Assembly: GCF_022539665.2 (NCBI RefSeq)
Contig: NC_081337.1
Location: 5,804,679 to 5,868,678, forward strand
DNA from: Daphnia carinata
Lineage: Eukaryota > Arthropoda > Branchiopoda > Diplostraca > Daphniidae
DNA: 64,000 bases
Reading direction: 5' to 3'
Below, piece by piece: positions 48,043 to 59,929 of the stretch. Numbering within the stretch: the stretch's first letter is position 1; the number at the start of each line of letters is the position of its first letter. The translations under genes and the position numbers were made by a program. The notes below the pieces were generated by a model. That model saw nothing but the letters and a program-made list of their open reading frames with translations. It did not search any database and was not told where the DNA came from.

Positions 48043-50638
48043 ATGGATAGGTCGCACACGTCGACCGATAACGGAGAAGTTTCATCAACATCCACCATGC
48101 CGGATTCGGCTAAAAGCGGAAATAAGACGTACACGTTAAAACCTGGCCGTAAATTTGGATTGACTGGCCAGCGACATAATCATCAGCAACAGGTCTTTGT
48201 GAATAGTTTCACTAGTGGTGGCAGCACTGCCGATGGACGCCGGATGTCTGTACGCGAAGAGCAGCGCAACAGCTGGATGTATTCGCTGTCCGAGCAGGAA
48301 ATGGAGGACAAGTACAACGCTATTTGCTTAGCGATCCGCACGGAAAATCTGACCCTCGGTCAGCGACTGGAGCACCAGCACGCCGAACGTGATCTGGTTG
48401 AGAACAATTTGAGCCAGGAAGTGCGGGTCCTTCACTCACTTTTTCTCGTAAGTTTTGTGCGGCTGGGTGGCATTTTAAAAAATCGGATAGAGACGTTGTG
48501 GTAGGGCAGTGTCTAAACTTGCACCGTCTTTTTGTGACGGATGTCAGCGGCAAAAAAAAAACGACAGAAGCACGAACGTACAGTAACAATAAACATAAAT
48601 GTGGAGCCACTTCCTGCGCGCAATGTCTTTTGCAATTTCATGTCAGCATGTCTTAACGATCAGAATTCACGTTGCGAGAGGTGTTCATACAGGCACAAAA
48701 CAAACCGCTTTTGGAACAAAAATAGAGCAATCCACCGCTAACGTCCTCTCGTGTGCTTTATAGGATAAACTAGAAATTACCTGACCTGTTCTTGAACAGT
48801 ACGGCCTATTATTCGTTTTACTTCGCTGCTCTCATGACGTTCTTTATCTTTTCTTTTGTCCCTCACAAATAATCGTTTTGCTTGAAATTCAGGTCGCTTT
48901 ATACCATTCGTGTTGTTCTCGTTTAGTGTGTTTTTTTTTTCAGTTCACCAATTATTTCACTTGTAGTCAAAGTGGCAATCAAGATTTGAAGAGTTTTGAA
49001 TTTTCCCTCGCGTGTAACGTAGCCAAAAATGTTGAGCTTGGTCCCGTCAATGAAAGATTCTAATTTGAGATGCGGTTGCTAGATGAAAGCCAGTTAGGGA
49101 TTTTTGTTGTTTCATTCTTTTGTTGCGAACGAACCGTAAACGCTGCAACGTGACCGGCCCTTATTTCTCTTCTTTAAAGATGTTGTTATAAAAAATAAAA
49201 TAGTCATAACAGATGCAGGGCTCTTTGTCTACGAGATGGCACTGATGATCTATGTTGTTTTTTTTTTTCTTTCTTTTGATGTTTACGATGGCCGTTTGGT
49301 CGGCGGGCAGACGCTGAAGCAAGAAGTGGCCCGGAGCCAGGCAAGCCCTTATCGCGACGGATTGAGCAGCGTCGGATGGAACGAGATCTTCATCAAAGTG
49401 GCCAACCAACTGGACGCGGTCCACAGTTCGGCGACGAGAATCAGTTCGTCGGCCGAATCGCTCGGCGCCGTTGAATACGAGGCCCGATTAAGCGCCGCCG
49501 TTCAAGTCCTTATCCTTTACGTCGACCACATCAAAGTAGGCACAAAGAATCACCTCCGATTTTTCTAATGCTCATTAAAAACATATTCTTTTACTCGTTA
49601 AAAAAACAAATTAAAGCGCAAATGGGAAAAGGAACATCACGAACTGGAAGAGACGAAACGGATCCTCAAAGAAAGTGGTGTCAATGTTGCTCAGTGCTTG
49701 GCTGCTCTACCCGATCGTCTGGGAGCGAGTGCCAATCCACAACCTAGCGGACCAGTCAGTAAAAGACGGGCCAGTTTCCCTGCAGCCCCCTTTCGCCGTA
49801 TTTCACTCAAACCGCCTCCGCTGGTCCTAGGTAATGCACGACTGTCGACAACGCTGTCGGATCCATCAGCCAATAATGATTGCGTGTCGGCTACCGTACC
49901 GATAGCCGAAGAACGGGAAGACGCAGCCGAGTCTGACCACCCGCCACCTTCGGCGTCTTCCATCAAAACTGGCGACCATTGCCAACAGGAGGCTGGCAAA
50001 ACGGCACTTACTCCGTCTCAATCGCCAGCTTATCTGCCGTCCGCACAATCAGCGCTAGCTACACCATCGGCCTCGACCGCAAGTAGCGCAAATGTTCCAT
50101 CTGCTCCCGGCGTATCAGTCACGATTCGAAGAAGGGGGTAATTATTATTTGTTATTTTTCTTAAAAGTCGGTCGCGCTTGATAGATGTCTGTGGGACAGG
50201 CTAACAATCGTAGACGCAGTGGGGGAATCTTTTAGGTGTGACGTTTGATGATGAGTTTCTTGCACAAAAAGGGTCGGTGGCTTGAAGAGCCACAGTTGGA
50301 GTAGCGGCCATACCACCAGCGGATTGCTGGATCGTCGGGAGTCGGCTGAAGCTTCTGGACGACTGGTTGGAGCTAAAACAAGCTGGTTCTCCAAAGCGGG
50401 CCAATGGACTCGCCTTCAGTTGAAACAGTGGCGCAAGACTGCCGCTACCTATACCTCGTCTTACGCCGAGCAGTGGACTTCCTTGCGACAAAAGAGGCTG
50501 CAATTATTGCGTTACAGCGCTTCTGCTTGCTTCCTTTTGGCTGCATTGGTATCGATTGTCGTCACGTTTGTTCCGTCTTCGGGTACCCCGTCGCCGTACA
50601 ACGCGACAGTCATGCCCGGCCATCGAACGGGCCGTTGA
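48043..50638 (+). CDS. IRAG: IRAG/LRMP (Jaw1, MRVI1-family) homologue: tail-anchored ER protein
   Basis: Vertebrate IRAG1/MRVI1 and IRAG2/LRMP are ER tail-anchored coiled-coil proteins that bind inositol trisphosphate receptors. Predicted exons are 48043-48447, 49311-49535, 49617-50137 and 50272-50638, which sum to 505 residues in frame. Exon 1 has EMEDKYNAICLAIRTENLTL and RDLVENNLSQEV, matching the family block before the coiled coil. Exons 2-3 carry QLDAVHSSATRISSSAESLG and KWEKEHHELEETKRILKES, matching the conserved coiled-coil core. A Ser/Pro-rich linker follows, then a single hydrophobic segment (SACFLLAALVSIVVTFV) about 20 residues from the end, as in tail-anchored members. ATG 48043 is the first Met in a frame also open upstream, so an upstream coding exon is possible. 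The acceptor before 50272 (ACAAAAAG) is weak, but earlier acceptors meet TGA TGA in frame. Confidence 0.85.
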
Positions 50639-52636
50639 AACGTTACATTTTGAGCTTTATTCTTTTTTTTTTTTTTTTTTGTTAAATATTGTTTGATAAG
50701 AAAGCTATGGAGGAATTTTGACGTTGCTTTCATTGTGAATTTTTTTCTTCCCACTTCTGAAGCCAGAAGTTTTTGCGAGCTTTTTATATTATCTTAAACG
50801 TCTAATGGAATGGGCGATAAATTGGCCCGGCCAAACGTGTGTGTATTGTGTTAATGTCTATGATTAAGTTGAAAGCAGCAAAAAGCGGCAAGCAGAACGG
50901 GGGGACGTTCTATTGCTTTTAACAAAAAAAAAAGTTGTCTTAAAATGCCTGACCTATTTGGTATAATGCTGGAGGAGGCGAGACCGGCCCGTCTGGAGGG
51001 GGCAGTTCTACGGTTGCTGATAGCCGTAGCTTCTGTAATTCCAATAACGGCTACACAGTGACGTCGCTGAAAATGCTATTCATAGCTTTTTCTTTTGCTT
51101 TTTGTGCTCAGCTGTTTCAATGTGTATAGTGTCGGGAGCTGAGTCAAGATGCGATAGCCTTCCCCACTTCTTTGATTTGACCTGTTTGTCTCTTTGTCGT
51201 CCATGGGAAAAGTGCGTAGGATTCGTGATCGTTCAGGATGCGCTGCGAAGAATTTTTTATTTTTTTTTTTTTTAAGGGCTGGTTTGTACCAATTTAGAAG
51301 GAATGATGTTGATGTAGCGTTAGACACGCAGCTGTAATGTAATCACGCATTGTGAATTCAATATAGGAACACAACAAAAAAAATAACTTTGGTAAACAAG
51401 GATGTACATACAAGGATATCACGACGGTGTTTTCCGACAACACCTTCCGGGAATGTATTCATCATGTTTTGTTTTGTTTTTCCATTCAGGATGAAAACCA
51501 ACTGAATTGGCCATGAGCTTATATTTCTTTTGTCTGTTTTTTTTTTCTATTTTCTAAGCTATCGATCAATTCGACACGCACTCCCATAAAGCAGGTTGCG
51601 TGTGGCAGTCTGTGATGACACAAACCTCGCACGCCCCATAGGCTCAAAGTCATCCGAGTCATGGTGGCCGGGAATTTTTGTTTTTTTACCATTAGCATTT
51701 CCCAATTGTTTAAATACCCTTTTCTGTTTGACGGACATGATACGCTTGACCAACTGAATTTTTTAAGATTGTTTTTCCCCGCAATCCTCCCTTCACTAAC
51801 GTGTTCTCACGCGGCCAAAATTGGACGTAGCGTGTTTAACGAACCACTATGGAACTTGACAGTAATGTTATCGTCTACGTGTTACCAAGTGTGATCTACT
51901 TACCCTGAAATAGTCTTTGTTGCAATATGCAGAGTAAAGTATACAAACAGAATGTGTACACACATGTTCTTGAAGATTAAAACGGGAAAAACGAGGTCAT
52001 CCTTTTAGGTATATAATTTTATTTCTCTCCTTCGCAATCTGTTTGTTCCCCTTCTCTTCTTTTCCAAATTGACAACTTAATACGGTTGATCCCCTATTTT
52101 TTTTAGTTTATTTACAGATAATATATTAGTATATAAGCCATACGAGTGTATATCTAAAGCAGTTTTATTCAACAAGTAGCATGACGCGCCGATATATTTC
52201 TGCTGGCTCATTTCCATCACCTTTTTTCTCTCTTTTTTTTTTAGCATTTATTATTATTATTATTTTTTTTTAATCTGTACAATACCGTATAGAAAACTGT
52301 GTGTATAGTACACGGGAAGGCGTAACTTCAGGACCGCCTTATCATCGCCAAAAAAAAAAAAATCGCAACCCACTCGTATTATTCCTATACACTTGAAGTC
52401 TTACTTTCTTTATACCGCCTTTGCGTATTGTTCAGCGTGCCCAGCGTTGAAGTCCCGGTGTTTCGTAGGCAGATTTCCAGATGTCGACCGGATACAAAGT
52501 CGAATGGTAACGACAGAATAACGTCAATCCTAAGCGGGATATGTGACTGGGCAACATCCAAAGCGGATGTCCTTAAAAACGCATGTTAATTGCCAAAATG
52601 TTGCAGATTGGTTGACATTGGCGATTCTGCAATGTT
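50639..52636. other. Intergenic region between the convergent IRAG and otopetrin-like genes
   Basis: Contains the 3' flanks of both genes. No AATAAA close to the IRAG stop was found by eye. Poly-T tracts occur at about 50661-50680, 51259-51274, 52230-52241 and 52263-52271. No further gene seen. Confidence 0.5.
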
Positions 52637-54989
52637 TCAAATCCTTTTCGTCTGAAGGATGGCGATGAAAAGGGTCATGTAATTGGAGTAGGCCATGGCA
52701 CAGACGATGCTGAATATGCTCTAAAGAAGGAAAGTATGCAAATGAAGTTGCCTAAGTCGTTGGGCTGCGAATCGGGATTGGCGTTGACATCCAGCACGAT
52801 GAGTTGGCGGTAAGCCAAGTCAGCCCCCAGAATCACTAGAATGGGCAATGTTAAGCAAGATACAAGATCGATCCGTATGTCCTTATGATTAGATGTATCA
52901 CAAGGTACAATCCCCAGAAAAGAAAAAAAAAAACATAAAAAGGACATGCGCTGCTGATGGTTACCCAGTTACCTTCGTTTGAACACGAGAACAAAAGACA
53001 TCGAAAAGGGACTTGATAACGTGGCCACGTAACACTGATAGCTGAAGGCGAGAAAGGAAGCGATAATGCTGACGGCTGTGGCAACCATCACAGTCAGTCC
53101 AGTGAACAGGCCTCGGTTGGGCGAGTAGCAATCAGCGTGAATAAACCGGGTGATTGCGTAGCAGTAATGAGTCGTAATTGTTACGATTCGAACCGGTCGT
53201 TCTACTGTCTTTGCCGTCCGGCCTGTTGTCCACTTTATACCAACGTTTTGCTCCATGATGAACCAAATGCCAACTGCCACAAAGAAAGAGAAAAGGGAGC
53301 TTTCGTTAGCACTTTGCCAGCGGCTATGTGGCTATAAGAGATTCAATTTGAAATATAAAACTTAATGGTCTTCTACGTTGCATTGTACACTTGAAATTGT
53401 TGCAGTGGTAAGCTTGAAAAGGGATCTGGTACTCCTATGGCAGATCATTCTGGGCGTGCATAATACGTACCTACTAAAATGCTATACTCGATACTAAACG
53501 GGTAAAGATATGGCGAGACGTGAAGAATGAGAGCGGAGAAGTCGCTGCCCTGGGCGCAGTGGTCCATATTGAAGACGGTGCCATTGCACAGCATCACCAG
53601 CAGGTTCGTGTGGTTAGTACATATCCTGCGTTCGTTAAGGGAAATTTGTGTTGGTCACTATAGCCGTGATTATTTTCTAAGGATCACACAGACAGATACC
53701 GGTAAAAAATGATAATAATGACACGCATATGAAAGCATGAACGAGAATTTATGGCCGTAAATTACAGAGCACGCGGAATAGAAGTGCGTGTACAGTATTT
53801 TCTTCAGAATAAGAACACACGAGACATTACACTTTTGTCAAGTGAAAAACCTCTTTTTTGGCATAAGCGAAATTCAATCGCCGAAGGGGGGGGGGGGGGG
53901 GACGATTGTGAAATATTAACCGATGCCCTTACCAACTCCTATCACATTCATTAGGCAGAACGTGAAAGTGGTGACATCCTTTAAGTTGACCGAAAAGATT
54001 GTGCCATCGAGTTTTCTCGGACGAAGCGAATCAGGTAGTTCCATCGATTAATCATCACCTAAAGCGTTTCTTTTAGTGTATCCATTAGCCTCCATTCACC
54101 GCTGATTTGCTTTAGGAACGCCTTCCTTTGACTGTGGCGAATGCACTCTATGACTGATATGCAAATATTTCGCGATCCTCACGCTTGAACATTTGACGAG
54201 AACGAAGAGCTGCTAGAAAAAGGACTAAATGGGCAGGTAAAAGATCATTGCGGTCCTGTCAGGCAATCTAAATGTACAAAAAAACGTCGGCAAACGAATT
54301 GCAGAGCTGTTAATCCTAATGACTTTTATGGCTGGTGTTGTAAAGAGGATTTAATGTACTTGTATCATAGGATCGTCGCTGGCCAAGTGTCGTGTTTGTC
54401 GGGCGAGCATCAAGCAGCTGTGAATTAAGTGTCCGAAACAAAATCCTGGTAAGAAAAAAAAATTGAAAAAGAAAGGAGAAACACTAGAAATTAGTGATTC
54501 TTTTATCGTCCTTTCTTTTTTTGAGCGTGTTCATTATGTGTTTTTTTTCTTTTCGTGTTCTTTTTTTTTTTTATTGAAGTTTTTTGTTTTATTTTATGGC
54601 GTTCAGTAAAGTAAATGTAGTCTATTCTTTTTGATCGCCTGCAGGTCCTATTTTGAAACTGCCAGAAAACGACCGTGCAGGAATGCATAACCACTGACAG
54701 CTGAAGAGGTAGACAAGCTTCGTTATCGAACGAATAAGAATGCAAACTCATGTCATCCACGTTCGATGCGGGATATTTCTGCCCGTTATGGCGTCGCCTT
54801 ATACCAACATGAAGGATAACGTAACCAAATCAGTCCGCAAATGAGCAGTGCAAAAATGAACCTGTTCACAAGTAAAGCATCGCAGCACGACGGGACGGCC
54901 AAAAATAATGCACATTGCACGACATTTATAGTATAGCCTGATGAAACTGCTGATTGCGTTCTCAACCTGTACGGTTGACCTACTTTAGC
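52637..54989 (-). pseudogene. Otop: Otopetrin-like proton channel gene, several frame breaks
   Basis: Otopetrins are multi-pass membrane proton channels. Minus-strand segments follow the family order. A hydrophobic exon ends at 54805 (LVNRFIFALLICGLIWL). Exon 54700-54639 has SGSFKIG. Exon 54445-54360 has GFCFGHLIHSCLMLARQ, like the family FGxGxxIxxGLEF helix. LFVLVKCSSVRIAKY lies near 54210, and 53978-53933 has FCLMNVIGV, like RFGLMHxxATN. Exon 53625-53471 has SPYLYPFSIEYSILV and 53273-52973 has VGIWFIMEQNVG and GLFTGLTVMVAT, both diagnostic. A segment near 52850-52725 has LAYRQLIVLDVNANP, and the last exon is 52720-52637 (SIFSIVCAMAYSNYM, TGA). Splice phases agree for several junctions. They fail around the LFVLVK segment, after 53933, after 52973 and before 52720, and the donor at 54639 is GC rather than GT. 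Neighbouring genes lack such breaks, so decay is more likely than poor sequence. The N-terminus is unresolved. Confidence 0.65.
53886..53901. repeat. Poly(G) tract of 16 bases
   Basis: Uninterrupted G run (C on the coding strand), inside the intron between otopetrin-like exons 53978-53933 and 53625-53471. Confidence 0.9.
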
Positions 54990-57104
54990 ATTGGTTGTAT
55001 CGGCCGAAATCTAATCGGCCATACCAATCACCACACCCAAAAATTGAGCCTGTACGTTCGATATGGTAAAGAAACGGTAAGAAATGTGTACGTAAATTTT
55101 TCATATGATGACAGAAATCAAACGAAAACATTGTTATCCGTTTTGTTTTACAGGAAGATGCAGCTGATAACGCCGTGCACGAAAGGAAGGTTTCGACTGA
55201 ACAGTACGATCCGATCACCCTCATGGACCGAAAGTACAGTACGTATCGTTTGGCATGCGAAGTACAGAACAGCGTGATTTGTATATCCTTGAACAACTCG
55301 CTGTGCATGAGCAAATGCGATGGCACATTCCGCAATGTTGTAATGGTCTTCCCGCGAAGGGGGAGGAGTATTTGACCTCACGATAGTTAGCCGCCGCTGG
55401 TAGCGCAACGGTGCCACGGCGCAGCCCTGAAAGGATACTCTCCGAGACTTTGCGTTGATTAACGGCGCCTTTCATCCGTCGCACCGGTTGCTGTAATGGC
55501 CTCGAATTGATGGACGTCCAATACATCCTCCCCGAAAAGAGTCAAATGGTGCCAAGAGCTCTTCTTCGTCCCTTATCTCATCATTCAACTGCGGCCATCG
55601 ACGTTTACAACGATTTGTCGGAACTCACGGGAAGAAAAAGGAATGTATTAGTGGTACTCATTATTATATATATTTTTTTAAATACCCCTTGAACTTGCAA
55701 GACCCAAATCGAGGTAACGATTTACCATTTCTTTCAGCGTGGAAGATGGTTGAGATTGCCGATGATTGAGGCATCTTTACAACAGTCTTGCTGCCGTCCT
55801 AGCCCACCTGTCAATCCAAAAAAAAATTTATCTGGCTGTTCATTTCTTTCTATTTCATGGCTCGAGAAGACAAGACGGAGCGATTACGAATACGTACAAT
55901 ATTTCAGACATCGAGAAGAAGAGATATAGCTGTTGTAAGTGACTGTATCTAGGATGGATATCGCGTCGGCCCGCTGCACAGTTCCGCAACGACGATAGAA
56001 TGCGCCTTAGCATGGAAGACGTTCTACCTTCATCAAATCGACAAGGACATGCTGAAAATATCAAACTTACGATAATGCCCTGATGACTAAAATTCAACAG
56101 TCGTCCACATCCGTAAAAGTAAGTCTATGGCGTGCAGTTTTGCTCGCAGCACTTGTTGGCGGTCCTATAATCGACTTCAACCGCGAGAGCCGGATTTACT
56201 GGTTTCTCGTTGGTCGAACGTCACTGACATTTTTTTTTCTGTTTGACTGTATCTTTCGATTGAGCATTTCGAATTTCATTGCCATCAAATTATAACTGCT
56301 GCTCTCGTAGAAAATTGTGCGCGTGGAAATCGGTAAATGCCAATGAGAAACGATCCAGGACAAGGCGACGTCTAAACTGATTTGAAAGCGTCTGGTCAAG
56401 ACTTTCAGACCGTTATTGTTTTTATGCTTGTCGCATCCCCATTTTCTAGTTTGCAATAACAAAAAAAAGTCTGTGACTGATGACGCATGAGACACTTGGT
56501 TGATGGCTTATGTACCATGACAACAGCGGACGCGCTTTCAACATTCCGACTATCATAGAATCGAGTGAAAGTTTTACTTCTTTTGCTATAAAATAAAACA
56601 ATAAAAAGCACTCGTTCCAAAGGATTTCGATTCCGGCCTTTTGTCGAGCTGCCTTTGCTTTGGTCCCCTACAAGGAAAAGAAGAAAAATCGATTGACATA
56701 AAATATGCGAATTGAACAATTGAATTTTCTGATTGTAGTCTAGTTCTCACAGTAATATTTTTCTTCTTTCCAGGAATTCGTGCGCACATTTCAAAAATAG
56801 TTTTGATTTGTTGCAGGTTTTCAAATTTCTACTGAAAGTAAGACATTGGCTTAAGGTTGGGCACAGCAGGACAGACTAAAAAAACAAATTTATTATGGAA
56901 TTCTAATAGCTCTCAGTGGAAGGGGGAGAATATAATGACATATTTTTCCCGATATGTCACTGATGCCGGAGTTGCGACAACTTAACGACCGAAAAAAATC
57001 CTAGATAGCCCGTTCCCAATACTAAGATCGGCAACGTTGCTTTGTTTGTTATTTTGAAATTGCAGATCATTGTTCATCGTTTACTCAGCGATGCGAAAGC
57101 AGTG
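54990..57104. other. Coding-like but unresolved region upstream of the otopetrin-like gene
   Basis: Both strands contain protein-like segments. Minus strand: LNDEIRDEEELLAPFDSFRG near 55600-55530 and MKGAVNQRKVSESILSGLRR near 55480-55400 are adjacent but out of frame, and could be the cytosolic N-terminus of the otopetrin-like gene. Plus strand: a possible exon 54989-55076 (donor ACG|GTAAGA) joins in phase to 55154-55238 (AADNAVHERKVSTEQYDPIT, donor GTACGT), with further open segments at 55507-55645 and about 55955-56083. I cannot decide which strand is real. The part 56500-57104 shows nothing I can support and should include the HPF1 promoter. Confidence 0.3.
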
Positions 57105-58841
57105 ATGGATTCAAAACTAGAATCTACAAAAAGAAAACGCGCAAAAACAGATGAAGAATATTCAGACGAACATTGTGAACAGAAGCCGCTATGCAAATAT
57201 GGTGAAACCTGTTACCAGAAAAATTCTTATCATGTACAGAAATTTAGACATCCCCATAGAGATCCTGTCGCCAAGCCTGAACCGAAGGTACAAGTATAAA
57301 TATTTAAGGTTACGATCTCTGCGATTTAATCAGAATTTGTCCATGCTATTGTAGGAAAAATCAGATGAAAGTATGACATGCCTGATGTCCTCTGGCTCAA
57401 CGGGAATGAAAGAACAAGAAACATCAGAACCTAATGGTACTCCTTCATCTGTAACTGTTGAACAGGGAAATGACTATCAAGAAATTAAAGAGGATGTTAG
57501 TGAATTGGCACATTCACCCTTAGATGTCAAGGAGAACATAAAACAAAAATTTCTAGTTGAAATGCCGGATGATTTTTACGAGTTCTGGGCATTTTGTCAA
57601 TCAATTTGCCAGAAAAATACTTTAGGTAAACTGGAAATAATTGAAGTATGACCTGACCTAATGATAAATTTTAGAATTATTTAAGGATTCCCTCGGATTA
57701 CATTTAGCTGGCCCATTTGAACTGCTTGACCAAACCCAAAAGGAAAGCAAGCCCAAACATAAATCAGACAATCTTTTAATACAGTGGCGATTTTATTATG
57801 ATCCTCCTGAATTCCAGGTATACCCTTACTTCATCCTTTGTAGTATCAGAGCCAGACTGATTAATGTACGTCCAATTTTAGACTGTAATTGTTGGGGATC
57901 TAAGCAAGGGATATCATATCGGTTATTTCCGTGATGCTCCAAACGAAATGCCCGCGTTTGTTGGCTCAAACACGGAATCAGAAGGTTGCCTTTTAACTCC
58001 CATGGGCGAGAATCTGTTTTCTGCTGTCAGGTACGTACAACTTATAGTTTAAAAAGGAAATTAAATTCTGATGTGCAACTTTATCTTACGTAATCCTATG
58101 TGACCGCAGTCAGCTAATATCCGTGACCGTTAAAAAAGTGGACCCATTTAAGAAAAGCCAACTTACGTCACTAAAGAAGCAATTAGAAGACTGGACAAAC
58201 AAAAATGGTATTCCAATTGAGCCACAGAGTCAAACTCTTAAAAAGCGAAAAAAGCTGGTGGTTGCTAAGACATTTTACGAATGTGGCATTGTGGTCCCGG
58301 TAGATAAAAAAACAAAAGTTGGATACAGAGAAATTCCAGAAACAAGTGGTAAGGAAAGCCTTTTATATATTAAACTTATGGTATCGAATACTAGTGCTAT
58401 TCTTTATTTTTTTTTATTTTTTTTTTGGTTGGCCGTTTCGTTATTTCATTTTTGCTGCAGCCAACATAAAAAAAATTTGTAAGAGGATCGTTGAAAGCCA
58501 AAATTTATCTGAACAAAACAAGAACAGCGATGCTCTTCAAGAATTGGTTACTTACGTTCAGTATGCTAATGATGAATCGGACTACGGTATGGGTCTAGAA
58601 CTTGGACTGGATTTATTAGCCTTTGGAGGAGAGGTTTTCCATCCAACAATACTTCACTTGTTGGGCGTTGCCTACGAGCTTTTGGATCGCAAAGAATTTT
58701 TCGTTATTCTTAAGGTAATTTTCCGGCATACTCCATTCATATTTTTTTTTAATTTTTTTTATTTGGTTCTTGTACTATTTGTTGGTACAGACACATCTGA
58801 GTAACAGGCGTAGGCTCGCAACTGCTGAAACAGAAAATTAA
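57105..58841 (+). CDS. HPF1: Histone PARylation factor 1 with N-terminal PBZ zinc finger
   Basis: HPF1 completes the active site of PARP1/2 and directs ADP-ribosylation to serine at DNA breaks. Seven exons join in phase to 429 codons: 57105-57287, 57355-57625, 57675-57817, 57882-58030, 58110-58348, 58461-58714 and 58791-58841. Residues about 27-53 form a PBZ finger ([20 protein letters not shown]; ligands C30, C36, H43, H49), which binds poly(ADP-ribose). The HPF1 core follows: [61 protein letters not shown] and [18 protein letters not shown]. The catalytic Asp-Glu pair (human D283/E284) and the Tyr-Arg pair (human Y238/R239) are retained. ATG 57105 follows GCAGTG and is the first in frame. 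Introns are 49-112 bases. Human HPF1 lacks the PBZ; a fly homologue (CG1218) is known to have one. Downstream gene is on the same strand. Confidence 0.96.
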
Positions 58842-59640
58842 AGCTTCTCATCTTTGCTATGTAATCTAAGCTATGTAATCTTAAAAAAAATTTGAGAACT
58901 ATATTTGTCAACTTGGTAAATAATTGTATGACGGAGCTTGTTTTTAAGCTTGCATACGACGTAGAGAAAATAATTGTCGATTCATAAAGTTGTAATGTAC
59001 AGCTCCAAAGTATCTGTCGTAATGATTTCATCCCGTGAAATGTGGGCTAAAAGAATGTTCTATGTTCTTCTGGTTTTCGTCGAAATGATTGGGTGAGCCA
59101 GCTCTAAAATAAATTTAGAAATCTGTTAGTATGGCCCAGCTTATGCAGAAAAATCTTAGGTTTAGTCACTCCAGTAACGGCAAACCCCTTTTTTGTCGAA
59201 AACCAAAAACCAACCGCGCCTTGGAATCGCGTAGTAAACCAATAATAGATTTAAAACAGTAAAATTTTACACAGTGAAATTGTGGAATTAGTTAAACGCC
59301 TCTGAAAGTCTCGCGTTTAAATTCGTTGACTTTTTATTATTTACGTGTTACATCATCCAAATTTTGTACGTCGTTGACTCGTTTCTGGCTGAGCATTGAG
59401 TCAACAATCAATTTAAATGAAACCAACATATATTTTATCTAAAAAAAAATTGCAGCGTTGCAATTAATCGATAACTGATTGGACTTAACCGATTTCAATC
59501 TACTCGCAACTTACCAATTTCGACTGGTTCGCACGCTGTTCGACTGCCCATTTTAGTCGTAACAGGTAGAGATAGCGTGGTGTATTTTCAAAGACCAAAA
59601 ACATTTGGCCATTCTCTTGTCTCCGCACGTGGCATTTTCT
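58842..59640. other. HPF1 3' flank and intergenic DNA
   Basis: No coding sequence recognised. A candidate polyadenylation signal lies at 59109-59114. The promoter of the Tudor gene is expected at the right end, at about 59450-59640. Confidence 0.5.
59109..59114 (+). terminator. Candidate AATAAA polyadenylation signal for HPF1
   Basis: AATAAA occurs 268 bases after the HPF1 stop codon in AT-rich DNA; it is the first plus-strand hexamer I found downstream. It would place the transcript end near 59130. Confidence 0.4.
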
Positions 59641-59690
59641 TGTGGGCGTTGCTAAAGCTGTATCGCAGCAGATCAAGCTAAGAAAGCTAG

Positions 59691-59874
59691 GTAACAGTTC
59701 CTTGCATTATTTTTTACAACTTCTTGGTTATTATCATGTTAACTTGTCAAATTTTAACTGGAGTTTGGGTTCAGGAGAAACTTGTTGCAGACAATTATTG
59801 CCTTGCCTTTGCATCCTGAAAAAGAAAACTATTATTTTAAAATTTAAAAGAAATTGCATTGATGACTGTTTTAG
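59691..59874 (+). other. Probable 5' UTR intron of the Tudor gene
   Basis: A consensus donor (AGCTAG|GTAACA) at 59691 and an acceptor (GACTGTTTTAG) ending at 59874 bracket 184 bases just before the ATG at 59930. Open frames across this interval do not continue into the coding frame, so it is read as a leader intron. Confidence 0.4.
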
Positions 59875-59929
59875 GTTGGAGATTCCTAGCAAGTATTGAA
59901 CACCAGGTAGCATATCACAAATTTTCGCA

